Of a stretch of DNA of 56,778 bases, positions 1-7,260 are shown in pieces. The notes under the pieces were generated by a model. That model saw only the letters and a program-made list of their open reading frames with translations, made no database searches and had not been told where the DNA came from. The DNA is taken from NCBI GenBank assembly GCA_036770645.1, contig DAIPIU010000009.1, positions 1 through 56,778 of the forward strand, given 5' to 3'. Made by a program: the position numbers and the translations under genes. The stretch is from Rubrimonas sp036770645. Lineage in GTDB: Bacteria; Pseudomonadota; Alphaproteobacteria; Rhodobacterales; Rhodobacteraceae. The stretch's first letter is position 1. The number at the start of each line of letters is the position of its first letter.

Positions 1-886
1 TCAGCACCGTGGGCGTGAAGTCGAGGATCACGCCGAAGGGCTTGAACTCGATGGTCAGCGTGTCGTTGTCCTGCGCCACCGGCACGGGGAATTCGCCGCC
101 CGCGGTGAAGCTCGCGGTCTCGCCCGACATCGCGGTCAGGTTCGGCTCGGCCAGCGTGCGCGCCAGCCCCTCCTCGTTCAGGGCGTCGATCAGGACGTTG
201 ACGTTGACGTTCCCGTCGTTGAAGCCGCCGCCGATCAGGCCGCCGCCGTTGGCCAGCAGGCCTGGGTTCATGACCAGGCCGCTGCCGGTCACGAGGCCGA
301 AGGTGAAGTTGCCGGCGTTGAAAAGCGCCCGCCAGTTGAAGCCGAGCTGCTGGTCGACGTTGCGCGAGATCTCGGCCACGCGCACGCGCAGGTTGACCTG
401 GGCGGGCGCGTTCACGGTCAGCCGGTTCACCAGCCGCTCGCCTTCTGCCAGCGCGCCCTGCACGGTTGCGGCGATGGCCTCGGCCTCCTGCGCCGTCTCG
501 ACCGCGCCCTCGATCATCACCGAGCGCGGTCCGGAGGTCAGCGCGACGCGGGTGCGGGGAAAGCGCGCCGACAGCACGCGGCGCAGCTGCCCCAGGTCGT
601 GCTCGACGCTGATCTCGCGCTGCGCGAGCGGCGTCCCGTCGGCGTCGAGCGCGAACAGCGTGGTGCGGCCGGTGCGCTGCCCGAACACGAAGATCGACTG
701 CGGCCCGGCGATCTGGACGTCGGCCACCTCCGGGTCGGCGACGAACACGGTCGCCGCGGGCTGGTCCAGCGTCACCAGCGTCCCCTGGCCGACCGACAGG
801 GCCACGCCCGCGGCCGCCTGTGCGAGCGCCGCGGCCGGCAGGATCGCGGCGACGGCCGCGGCGATGGGGAAGGCGGGTGCTCTCAT
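1..886 (-). CDS. cpaC: Tad/Flp pilus secretin CpaC (RcpA-like), 3' end outside window
   Basis: Outer-membrane secretin of the Tad (tight adherence) Flp-pilus machine; the pilus exits through its multimeric ring. About 295 N-terminal residues are visible and the frame is open to the window edge. A signal peptide (MRAPAFPIAAAVAAILPAAA) is followed by the periplasmic N-domain typical of CpaC, with VADPEVADVQ and TGRTTLFALD motifs. A BON-like segment (EGAVETAQEAEAIA) comes next, then the start of the secretin domain (LRVRVAEISRNVDQQLGFNW). The start ATG at 886-884 overlaps the cpaB stop in an ATGA arrangement, implying translational coupling. It is the last visible gene of flp-cpaA-cpaB-cpaC; the ATPase and platform genes should lie beyond the left edge. 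Confidence 0.93.
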   Translation of the reverse strand, partial: MRAPAFPIAAAVAAILPAAALAQAAAGVALSVGQGTLVTLDQPAATVFVADPEVADVQIAGPQSIFVFGQRTGRTTLFALDADGTPLAQREISVEHDLGQLRRVLSARFPRTRVALTSGPRSVMIEGAVETAQEAEAIAATVQGALAEGERLVNRLTVNAPAQVNLRVRVAEISRNVDQQLGFNWRALFNAGNFTFGLVTGSGLVMNPGLLANGGGLIGGGFNDGNVNVNVLIDALNEEGLARTLAEPNLTAMSGETASFTAGGEFPVPVAQDNDTLTIEFKPFGVILDFTPTVL

Positions 887-1776
887 TGCGTGACGCGCTC
901 CTGCTGGCCGCCGCGCAGGACGGTGATGGGGCGGACGGGGGCGGGGGGGGCGGTTTCGGGGGCGGCCTCGGGCTGGCCCGAGGTCGCGCGGGTGACGGCC
1001 GACACGTCGCCGGCCCAGGTCGGCAGGCGGGCCGTGCCGTCGGGCTCGGCATCGAGGGGCGCGCCGTCCGGCCCCTCGACGATCAGGCTGCGCAGCGTCA
1101 ACGAGATCGCACCGATGTTGCGGGCCACCGCGATGGTTTCGGCCCCCTCCGGCGACACCTCGAGGGTGATCGTGCGGGCGATCGAGGCCTCGACTGCGGC
1201 GCCATCGGCCGAACTCCGGTGCCCGATCCCCCCGCCCAGCTTCTGGTCGACGGCGATGACGCGCACGTTGCGCAGGATGGTCTCGCTGGCCCAGCGCCGC
1301 GAGGGCGTCGCTTCGGCGGCATTGGCCAGTTCGATCTGCTGGGTCAGCAGCAGGTCCACGCGGTCGCCGGGGAAGATGTGCCCGGCATTGCCCGACACCG
1401 CGTCCACCGCAAGCGACACGGCGCGGTGCCCGGGCCTCAGGACCGCGGCGAGAAAGCCCTCCTGACCGGGCGCCAGCAGCGCGGCGCGCGGCACGGGAGC
1501 GCCCTCGGCGACGGGCGCGATGATGACGGCGCCGACAAGCTCCGGCTCGCGGTCGCTGACGGCCGCCGGGTCTGCCTCGTCCTCGGGGAACGGGCGCAGC
1601 GGCGCCTTGCCGTCGTCCAGGAAGGTGCCGATCTGCAGGGGCTGGGCCGCGACGCGGATCATCCGCATCGGGCGCTCCGCCGCCTGCTCGGCCGCCGGGG
1701 GCGACAGCATGACGAAGGCCACGGCGGCCGCGGCCATCATGCCGATCAGGATGAGGATCTTCGACAACAGGCCCAT
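883..1776 (-). CDS. cpaB: Flp pilus assembly protein CpaB (RcpC)
   Basis: Periplasmic, inner-membrane-anchored Tad pilus component of 297 residues. One N-terminal transmembrane helix (about residues 5-25, ILILIGMMAAAAVAFVML) is followed by a SAF-type domain around residues 40-110, with the AAQPLQIGTFL and GQEGFLAAVLRPGHRAVSL segments typical of the family. The C-terminal region contains GDRVDLLLTQQ and VSPEGAETIAVARNIG, also typical of CpaB. The tail is Pro/Ala-rich. It lies 6 bp from cpaA and overlaps cpaC by 4 bp, so it is an operon member. Length and order are normal for alphaproteobacterial cpa loci. Confidence 0.95.
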   Translation of the reverse strand: MGLLSKILILIGMMAAAAVAFVMLSPPAAEQAAERPMRMIRVAAQPLQIGTFLDDGKAPLRPFPEDEADPAAVSDREPELVGAVIIAPVAEGAPVPRAALLAPGQEGFLAAVLRPGHRAVSLAVDAVSGNAGHIFPGDRVDLLLTQQIELANAAEATPSRRWASETILRNVRVIAVDQKLGGGIGHRSSADGAAVEASIARTITLEVSPEGAETIAVARNIGAISLTLRSLIVEGPDGAPLDAEPDGTARLPTWAGDVSAVTRATSGQPEAAPETAPPAPVRPITVLRGGQQERVTQ

Positions 1777-1782
1777 GGCGCT

Positions 1783-2250
1783 TCAGCCTCCGGCAAGAAG
1801 GACGGCCGCGCCGCCCGCGGCGATGGCCACGCCATAGGGCGCGGGGTTCGAGACGGCGGCGCGCCAGGCCTCGGCCGGACGCGCCCCGCGCCGCAGGGCG
1901 GCGGCCAGCGACAGCGCCACGACCGCGACGGCCAGCGCCGCGCCCGCGAGGCTCATCAGCAGGAGGAAGGCCGGCGCGGCCTGCGCTGGCAGCCAGAGGG
2001 TGAGGGCGGCGGCGAGCTTGACGTCGCCGCCCCCCAGCGCGCCGGCCGCGAACAGCGCCGCGCCGCCCGCGAACACCAGGGCGGCGGCGAGCGCCGACCA
2101 CGCCCCCGCCGGCCAGCCCGCCGCCGCCGCGGCGACCGCGCCGCCGGCGGCGAGCGCCACCGGAAGCGGGTTCGGGATGATCCGCCAGCGCAGGTCGCAC
2201 AGGGCGGCGGCCGCGAGGATGGCCAGCGGCGGCAGGGTCCAGAGTGTCAC
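1783..2250 (-). CDS. cpaA: Prepilin peptidase CpaA (A24 aspartic protease family)
   Basis: Inner-membrane aspartic protease that cleaves the Flp prepilin leader. The 155-residue protein is almost entirely hydrophobic, with about five membrane segments. Both catalytic aspartate motifs of the A24 family are visible: CDLRWRIIPN near residue 18 and GGGDVK near residue 75. It lacks the N-methyltransferase domain of the larger PilD enzymes, as is normal for CpaA/TadV. The start is a GTG at 2250-2248. It follows the pilin gene flp, its likely substrate, after a 61-bp spacer containing a hairpin. Confidence 0.93.
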   Translation of the reverse strand: MTLWTLPPLAILAAAALCDLRWRIIPNPLPVALAAGGAVAAAAAGWPAGAWSALAAALVFAGGAALFAAGALGGGDVKLAAALTLWLPAQAAPAFLLLMSLAGAALAVAVVALSLAAALRRGARPAEAWRAAVSNPAPYGVAIAAGGAAVLLAGG

Positions 2251-2288
2251 GCGGTCGCGCCTTTCCGTTCGAGAAGGGCCGGATGGGA

Positions 2289-2306
2289 CGGCCCGAATCC
2301 GGGCCG
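2289..2306 (-). terminator. Stem-loop directly after the Flp pilin gene
   Basis: A perfect 7-bp stem with a 4-nt loop (CGGCCCG-GATT-CGGGCCG on the minus strand) begins 5 bp past the flp stop codon. No T-tract follows, so it is more likely a partial terminator or an mRNA 3'-end stabiliser than a full stop. Such an element would let the abundant pilin be expressed well above cpaABC. The structure is seen; the role is inferred. Confidence 0.5.
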
Positions 2307-2311
2307 CCGGA

Positions 2312-2509
2312 TCACTTGGTCGGCATCGCCTTGGTGTTCTTGTCGAGCGTCGAGATCTGCTTGGTGACGTAGGCGCCGATGCCGGTGCCCGCCTGGCTGA
2401 GCACGGCCACGAGGCCGACGCCCACCACGCCGATCAGGATGGCGTATTCGATCGCCGAGATGCCGCGCTGGTCGCGCCGCAGCTTCTTCAGAAAGGGAAG
2501 AATTTTCAT
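2312..2509 (-). CDS. flp: Flp/Fap-type pilin precursor
   Basis: Major structural subunit of the Tad pilus, 65 residues. A short basic leader (MKILPFLKKLRRDQRG) ends in Gly16, the expected CpaA cleavage site. The class IVb Flp core ISAIEYAILIGVVGVGL follows, with Glu at +5 and Tyr at +6 of the mature protein. Start ATG 2509 is preceded by an AAGGAG ribosome-binding site. It is the first gene of the visible cpa operon. The upstream region 2510-2690 is AT-rich compared with the rest of the window and must also hold the divergent dapB promoter; TATAAT at 2595-2600 on the plus strand is a possible -10 element for dapB, but no good -35 was found. Confidence 0.95.
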   Translation of the reverse strand: MKILPFLKKLRRDQRGISAIEYAILIGVVGVGLVAVLSQAGTGIGAYVTKQISTLDKNTKAMPTK

Positions 2510-2690
2510 GTTTCATGCTCCTTGCGTCGCGCTCTGCGGCCGACGCCCCAAGTGCTAGATCCCAAACGTCAACGACTGGTTGCTGTTTTTTCTGTATAAT
2601 TTTGTGCGAATTCTCGCCTTCCGCGCCTGCCGCTGGCGTTCCCCGCCGCCGCGTGCGATGCAGCCCGCAGCACCGCTCCGGAGGCCGCCG

Positions 2691-3521
2691 ATGACCGACA
2701 CGCCCGCGCCAGCCACCCTGCACGTCGTCGTCACCGGCTGCGCCGGCCGCATGGGCCGGATGCTGTGCCGCGCGGTGATCGAGGCGGACGGCATGACCCT
2801 CGTCGGGGCCACGGTTCGGCCCGGCCATGCCTGGGCCGGCGAGGATCTGGGCGCGGCGATGGGCCTGGGCCGGCCGCTCGGCCTCGCCGTTTCGGACGAT
2901 CCGCTGCCGCTGTTCGCGACGGCCCATGCCGTGCTCGACTTCACCGCGCCCGACGCGGCGACCGAACATGCCGAGATCGCCGCGCAGGCGCGCCTCGCGC
3001 ATGTGATCGGGGCGACGGGCTTCATGCCGGACCAGCTTCGCCGCATCGAGGCCTGCGCGCGCCATGCCGCCATCGTGAAGGCGGGCAACATGGCGCTGGG
3101 CGTCAACCTGCTGGCGGGTCTGACGCGGCGGGTCGCCGCGACGCTGGGCATCGACTGGGACATCGAGATCGTCGAGACCCATCACCGCCACAAGCGCGAC
3201 GCGCCCTCGGGCACCGCGCTGATGCTCGGGCAGGCGGCGGCCGCGGGCCGGGGCGCGGCGCTGGAGGACCTCGCCGAACGGGGCCGCGACGGCATGAGCG
3301 GCCCGCGCAGGCCCGGCGGCATCGGCTTCGCCGCCCTGCGCGGCGGCGACGTGGTGGGCGAGCACGAGGTGATGTTCGCGACCGAGGGCGAACGCATCGG
3401 CCTGCGCCATGTTGCCACGGACCGCATGATCTTCGCCCGCGGCGCCGTGCATGCGGCGCGCTGGGCGCAGAATCGCGCGCCCGGCCTCTACGACATGGCC
3501 GATGTGCTGGGCCTGAGCTGA
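2691..3521 (+). CDS. dapB: 4-hydroxy-tetrahydrodipicolinate reductase
   Basis: NAD(P)H-dependent reductase of the lysine/diaminopimelate pathway, cytosolic, 276 residues. The N-terminal Rossmann fold has VVTGCAGRMGRM near residue 10. The catalytic signature ETHHRHKRDAPSGTAL near residue 160 carries the proton-donor His and the Lys of the DapB family. Start 2691 is chosen because GGAGG at 2680-2684 lies 6 nt upstream; a longer frame opens at 2580 but has no ribosome-binding site and runs through the promoter region. It is divergent from flp and convergent with the Smr gene 4 bp downstream. The other dap genes here are at 38.9-41.2 kb. Confidence 0.96.
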   Translation: MTDTPAPATLHVVVTGCAGRMGRMLCRAVIEADGMTLVGATVRPGHAWAGEDLGAAMGLGRPLGLAVSDDPLPLFATAHAVLDFTAPDAATEHAEIAAQARLAHVIGATGFMPDQLRRIEACARHAAIVKAGNMALGVNLLAGLTRRVAATLGIDWDIEIVETHHRHKRDAPSGTALMLGQAAAAGRGAALEDLAERGRDGMSGPRRPGGIGFAALRGGDVVGEHEVMFATEGERIGLRHVATDRMIFARGAVHAARWAQNRAPGLYDMADVLGLS

Positions 3522-3525
3522 GGCG

Positions 3526-4251
3526 TCACCGCCGCCGGCGCAGATAGACGTAGAGCGCCCCTGCGCCGCCATGGCGCGAATGCGCCTCGAACACGCCCAC
3601 GACATGGCCGGCCAGCGGCGCCACGCCCAGCCAGCGCGGCGTCTCGCGCCGCAGCACCCCGTCGCCGCGGTGGCCGCTCTCCGGGCCGCGCCCCATCCCA
3701 GTCACCACCAGCACGCAGCGCAGCCCCTGCGCCACGCCCTCGGAGACGAAGCGGTTGAGCGCGGCATGGGCGCGGTCGGCGGTCATCCCGTGCAGGTCGA
3801 GCCGCGCCTCCGGCTCGCGCCGCCCGCGGGCCAGGCGCCGGGCGGTGCCGCGGTCCAGCCCGGGCGTGATGGCCGAGGCCGGCCGCGGCCTGTCCTCGGG
3901 CGCCGTCCGCCACGCGACGCGCGGCTCCGGCGCGCCATCGGGTCGCAGGACGGTCGGGCGCTGGCGTGCGGGGGGCGGACCGTCTCGGGTCGGGGCGGCC
4001 GCAGGTTGCATGGTCCCGGGCGGCCGGGAGGGCGCGGCCGCCGCCGGGGGCGCCGGCCTGCCGGCGGCGCGATCGCCGCCGCTCCCGGACCCCGGCGCCG
4101 CACGGTCCGGCGTCGCACGGTCCGGGGCCGCTGCGGCGGGGTCCTGCGGGGGCTCCCGGCGCGCGGGTCGCAGCGGCCGCGCCGTGGCGGCGAGCCGGGC
4201 CCAGAGCGCGCGGTCCTCGTCGGACAGGCCGCGGCCCCGGCGCCGGGTCAC
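3526..4251 (-). CDS. Smr/MutS-C domain protein
   Basis: Protein of 241 residues with a C-terminal Smr domain (about residues 150-238): LDLHGMTADRAHAAL, VLVVTGMGRG and GVFEAHSRHGGAGALYVYL are the conserved blocks of this nuclease/nucleic-acid-binding fold. The first 140 residues are Pro/Ala/Arg-rich and probably disordered. The start is GTG 4251. It lies 22 bp downstream of the Tim44-like gene on the same strand and is probably co-transcribed with it. Stand-alone Smr proteins can have endonuclease activity; the substrate of this one cannot be predicted. Confidence 0.88.
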   Translation of the reverse strand: MTRRRGRGLSDEDRALWARLAATARPLRPARREPPQDPAAAAPDRATPDRAAPGSGSGGDRAAGRPAPPAAAAPSRPPGTMQPAAAPTRDGPPPARQRPTVLRPDGAPEPRVAWRTAPEDRPRPASAITPGLDRGTARRLARGRREPEARLDLHGMTADRAHAALNRFVSEGVAQGLRCVLVVTGMGRGPESGHRGDGVLRRETPRWLGVAPLAGHVVGVFEAHSRHGGAGALYVYLRRRR

Positions 4252-4273
4252 GGCCGCCCGGGGGGATGCGGCG

Positions 4274-4945
4274 TCACTCGCCGGTCGCGACCAGCCGCCA
4301 GTTGGGGTCGGAGACGCCCATGCGGCGGCCGAAGGTCCAGACGTCGGTCTCGCGCCGGATGTCGTTCGGATCGCCCTCGACCAGCGCGTCGGACGCGTCG
4401 TAGACGGCGGTCACCAGTTCGGCCGAGAACCGGACCGCGATCTCGGCCGCGCCGTCCGAGGGCTCGAAGCGGGCCGCGACGATGCGCGCCTCGCGCACGC
4501 CGACGAAGCGGCTGTCGACGCGGTAGCCCGCGGCCGCGCGCTCGTCGATCGCCTCGGCGAAGCCCCGGTAGACGTCCGGGGCGAGGAAGCGGTTCAGCGT
4601 CTCCTTGTCGCCGTGCTCGAAAGCCATCAGCAGCATCTCGAACGCCTGCCGCGCGCCCTGCATGAAGGCCGCCGGGGCGAAGCCGGGCTCGGCCCGCCGC
4701 ATGGCGGCGAGGGTCTCCGCGACCTCCGCGTCGCCGTCGGCGACGGCCAGGCATTCCTCGTCCACGCCATCCTCGGCGGGCGCGGGCTGGGCCTTGACCG
4801 GGTTGGCGCGGATCGGTTCGGGGCGCGGCGCGCGCAGCTGCTGCTCCTCGAGGCCGGTCTTGGTGCCGAGCACGCTGCGCAGCCGGAACAGCAGCAGCAC
4901 CGCGATGCCGGCCAGGATGATCAGCTCGATGACGCCCGTCGGCAT
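4274..4945 (-). CDS. Tim44/TimA family putative adaptor protein
   Basis: Inner-membrane-anchored protein of 223 residues. A single N-terminal transmembrane helix (VIELIILAGIAVLLLFRL) and a charged linker precede a Tim44-like domain (about residues 80-220), with FAPAAFMQGARQAFEMLLMAF and a C-terminal DVWTFGRRMGVSDPNWRLVATGE block typical of alphaproteobacterial Tim44-like proteins. ATG 4945 is chosen because the membrane helix begins right after it; the longer open frame upstream is antisense to fxsA and secB. It is divergent from fxsA. Its biochemical role in bacteria is not established. Confidence 0.9.
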   Translation of the reverse strand: MPTGVIELIILAGIAVLLLFRLRSVLGTKTGLEEQQLRAPRPEPIRANPVKAQPAPAEDGVDEECLAVADGDAEVAETLAAMRRAEPGFAPAAFMQGARQAFEMLLMAFEHGDKETLNRFLAPDVYRGFAEAIDERAAAGYRVDSRFVGVREARIVAARFEPSDGAAEIAVRFSAELVTAVYDASDALVEGDPNDIRRETDVWTFGRRMGVSDPNWRLVATGE

Positions 4946-5063
4946 GCGGCCGGACCCTTTTTCCCGGGACGCGCCGCGGCCTTGGCGCACGGCGTCGTGC
5001 TTCGCTATGTATGGTCGCGGGAGGGCGGTGTCCATCGGCGGGCGCCCCGGCGGGGACTGCCAC

Positions 5064-5561
5064 ATGTGGATTTTCGTCGCGCTGGTCGCGCTGCCGGTCC
5101 TCGAGATCGCGCTGTTCATCGTCGTCGGCGGCAGGATCGGGCTGTGGCCGACGCTGGCGCTGGTGCTGGCGGGGGGCATCGCCGGCGCCGTCCTGCTGCG
5201 CGCGCAGGGTATCCGCGCGCTGCTCGAGGCGCAGCGGCAGGCGGCGCGCGGCGAGGACCCGTCGGTCGCCGCGCTCGGCGCGGCGCTCGCCGTGACGGGC
5301 GCGGCGCTGCTGATGGCCCCCGGCTTCCTGTCCGATGCGCTGGGCCTCGCGCTGCTGGTGCCCGCAGCGCGCGGCGCGCTGGCGGCCTGGCTCGCGCCGC
5401 GGATGACGCGCATCGTCGTCGTGGCATCGGGCGGGCCGGGGCGGCCCGACGGCTTCCGCCGGCGCCCGCCGGGCGGCGGCGCGTCCGACGGCGACGCCAT
5501 CGAAGTCGAATACCGCGAAATCGACGACGAACCCGCCCCGCGGCGCGACCCCCCGCCCTGA
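5064..5561 (+). CDS. fxsA: FxsA family membrane protein
   Basis: Small inner-membrane protein of 165 residues with the FxsA arrangement: N-terminal hydrophobic helices (IFVALVALPVLEIALFIVVG and LWPTLALVLAGGIAGAVLL), the R-x-Q-G-I-R motif, and a second hydrophobic pair around APGFLSDALGLALLVP. The polar tail ends in EVEYREIDDE. In E. coli FxsA lessens F-exclusion of phage T7; its general role is unclear. Start ATG 5064 aligns with the family N-terminus. It precedes secB, a common alphaproteobacterial pairing. Confidence 0.9.
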   Translation: MWIFVALVALPVLEIALFIVVGGRIGLWPTLALVLAGGIAGAVLLRAQGIRALLEAQRQAARGEDPSVAALGAALAVTGAALLMAPGFLSDALGLALLVPAARGALAAWLAPRMTRIVVVASGGPGRPDGFRRRPPGGGASDGDAIEVEYREIDDEPAPRRDPPP

Positions 5562-5648
5562 CGCGCGCCAGCCGTCGCCGCGATTGCCGTCGCGCGCATG
5601 CGCATGCTACCGCAGCCGCGCGATTGTCCCGAACCGGCGGAGCCCGCG

Positions 5649-6137
5649 ATGACCGATGCGACCACGAATGGCGGCGAGGCCCCGCCGCAGGCGCTCAATC
5701 CCCAGATCGGCCTGATGGCCCAGTATGTGCGCGACCTGTCCTTCGAGAACGTCGCGGCGATGAAGGGCGGGGCTGCCGAGGGCAGGCCCGACATCAAGGT
5801 CGGCGTCAACCTCGACGCCAGCCCGAAGGGCGACAACCGCTTCGAGGTCACGCTGAAACTGAACGCCAAGGCGACGAACGGCGATGCGGCGCTGTTCGTG
5901 GCGGAACTCGACTATGCCGGCCTGTTCACGGTGACCGGCGTGCCCGAGACCCATCTGCGCCCGCTGCTGATGATCGAGTGTCCGCGCATCCTGTTCCCCT
6001 TCGCGCGGCGCATCCTCGCCGATGTCACCCGCGACGGGGGCTATCCGCCGCTGATGCTCGACCTCATCGACTTCGCCGCGATCTATCGCCAGGAGATCGA
6101 GCGCCGCCGCGTCGCGGCCGACGCGCCGCTGGCCTGA
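5649..6137 (+). CDS. secB: Protein-export chaperone SecB
   Basis: Cytosolic tetrameric chaperone that keeps preproteins unfolded and hands them to SecA. The 162 residues are of normal length, with the family blocks IGLMAQYVRDLSFENV, FEVTLKLNAKA, LDYAGLFTVTGVPE, PRILFPFARRILADVTRDGGYPPLMLDLIDF and a C-terminal YRQEIERRR. ATG 5649 gives the standard N-terminus and has GGCGGA just upstream; an ATG at 5598 would add an atypical extension. It is transcribed with or after fxsA. Confidence 0.96.
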   Translation: MTDATTNGGEAPPQALNPQIGLMAQYVRDLSFENVAAMKGGAAEGRPDIKVGVNLDASPKGDNRFEVTLKLNAKATNGDAALFVAELDYAGLFTVTGVPETHLRPLLMIECPRILFPFARRILADVTRDGGYPPLMLDLIDFAAIYRQEIERRRVAADAPLA

Positions 6138-6246
6138 GCCGCGGGGCGGCGCGCGGTCCCGCGCCACGCGCCGTCCCTGCCGCGCGCCGGGGCCTCCCCC
6201 GCGCGCGGCGCGGAAACGGGGGGCCGCATCGCAACGGGAGGCCGCC

Positions 6247-6999
6247 GTGAACCAGCCCACCGCCGCCATGCTCGTGATCGGCGACGAGATCCTCTCCGGC
6301 CGCACGCATGACGTAAACACGCACAGGCTGGCGCAGGCGCTGACCGGCATCGGGATCGCCCTGCGCGAGGCCCGCGTCTGCCCCGACGACAGCGACGAGA
6401 TCGTGCGGCACGTCAACGACCTTCGGGCGCGCCACGACCATGTGTTCGCGTCTGGGGGCATCGGCCCCACCCATGACGACATCACCGCCGACGCGGTGGC
6501 GCGGGCCTTCGGCGTCGGCATCGGCGTGCGCGAGGACGCGCGCGCCATCCTCGAGGCGTATTACGCCGAGCCCGGGGCGCTGAACGCCGCGCGACTGCGC
6601 ATGGCGCGCATCCCCGACGGGGCCGCGCTGATCGCGAACCCCGTCAGCCAGGCCCCGGGCTTCCGGCTCGGCAACCTGTTCGTCATGGCCGGGGTGCCCG
6701 CGATCTTCGCGGCGATGCTGGAGGGCGTGCTGCCGACCCTCGCGGGCGGGCCGCCGGTCCTGGCGTGGAGCTTCCGCGTCGCCATGCCCGAGGGCGAGCT
6801 CGCCGAAGGGCTCGGCGCCGTGGCGGCGGCGCATCCCGGCGTCGCGTTCGGCAGCTACCCGTTCTACCGCGGCGGCCTCGGGGCGACCCTCGTCGCGCGC
6901 AGCGCCGACCCTGCGATGCTCGGGGCGGGGGCCGCCGCGCTGCGGGCGATGCTGCGCGGCCTCGGCGCGGATGCCATCGCGGAGACCCCGCCGGGCTGA
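6247..6999 (+). CDS. CinA N-terminal / molybdopterin-binding domain protein
   Basis: Protein of 250 residues consisting of the competence/damage-inducible protein A N-terminal (MoCF-biosynthesis fold) domain. The diagnostic blocks VIGDEILSGRTHDVNTHRLA and FASGGIGPTHDDITADAVARAFG are near the N-terminus, and FVMAGVPAIFAAML is in the middle. The C-terminal nicotinamide-nucleotide amidase domain of full-length CinA is absent, as in many alphaproteobacterial homologues. Start is GTG 6247 behind GGGAGG. The substrate is unknown; a pyrophosphatase-type role is known for some relatives. Confidence 0.88.
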   Translation: MNQPTAAMLVIGDEILSGRTHDVNTHRLAQALTGIGIALREARVCPDDSDEIVRHVNDLRARHDHVFASGGIGPTHDDITADAVARAFGVGIGVREDARAILEAYYAEPGALNAARLRMARIPDGAALIANPVSQAPGFRLGNLFVMAGVPAIFAAMLEGVLPTLAGGPPVLAWSFRVAMPEGELAEGLGAVAAAHPGVAFGSYPFYRGGLGATLVARSADPAMLGAGAAALRAMLRGLGADAIAETPPG

Positions 7000-7160
7000 G
7001 CGCGCGGCGCGGACCCGTATCGCAGGCCCCCGCCTGCATCGGCCCCCGCGAACCCCGGTCGCCCGCCCCGTGGTCGCTGCGCGGGGGCGGCGCGCGTCCG
7101 CCGATGGGGGTCGCCCGCGCCTGTCTCGCTTCGGTTGGGGCGGCAGCGCTTCGGAAACGG

Positions 7161-7260
7161 GGGCCGGCCGAGGCGCGCGGATCATGCGCGGTCCCGCATC
7201 GGGACCATTGAGATCATTGAATCATCTGGGCAGATAACCGTTGATGCGGCTGATTCCGGG
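7161..7260 (+). repeat. Copy A of a three-copy 100-bp intergenic element
   Basis: Most divergent copy of an element also found at 43171-43270 (same strand) and 37811-37910 (opposite strand). Aligned without gaps, the segment 7171-7220 matches copy B at about 40 of 50 positions by hand count: a GGCGCGCGGATCAT block, a hairpin, then ATCATTGA. The hairpin is perfect here, a 7-bp stem with a 3-nt loop (GGTCCCG-CAT-CGGGACC, 7190-7206). Beyond 7220 similarity fades. The copy lies between two convergent genes and covers the last 13 codons of the ABC-transporter gene, whose stop is at 7224-7222. Confidence 0.75.

Noticed and set aside
3755..6250. An 831-codon plus-strand open frame
   Set aside because: It crosses Smr, Tim44-like, fxsA and secB in the wrong frame; each of those has family motifs, and this frame has none.
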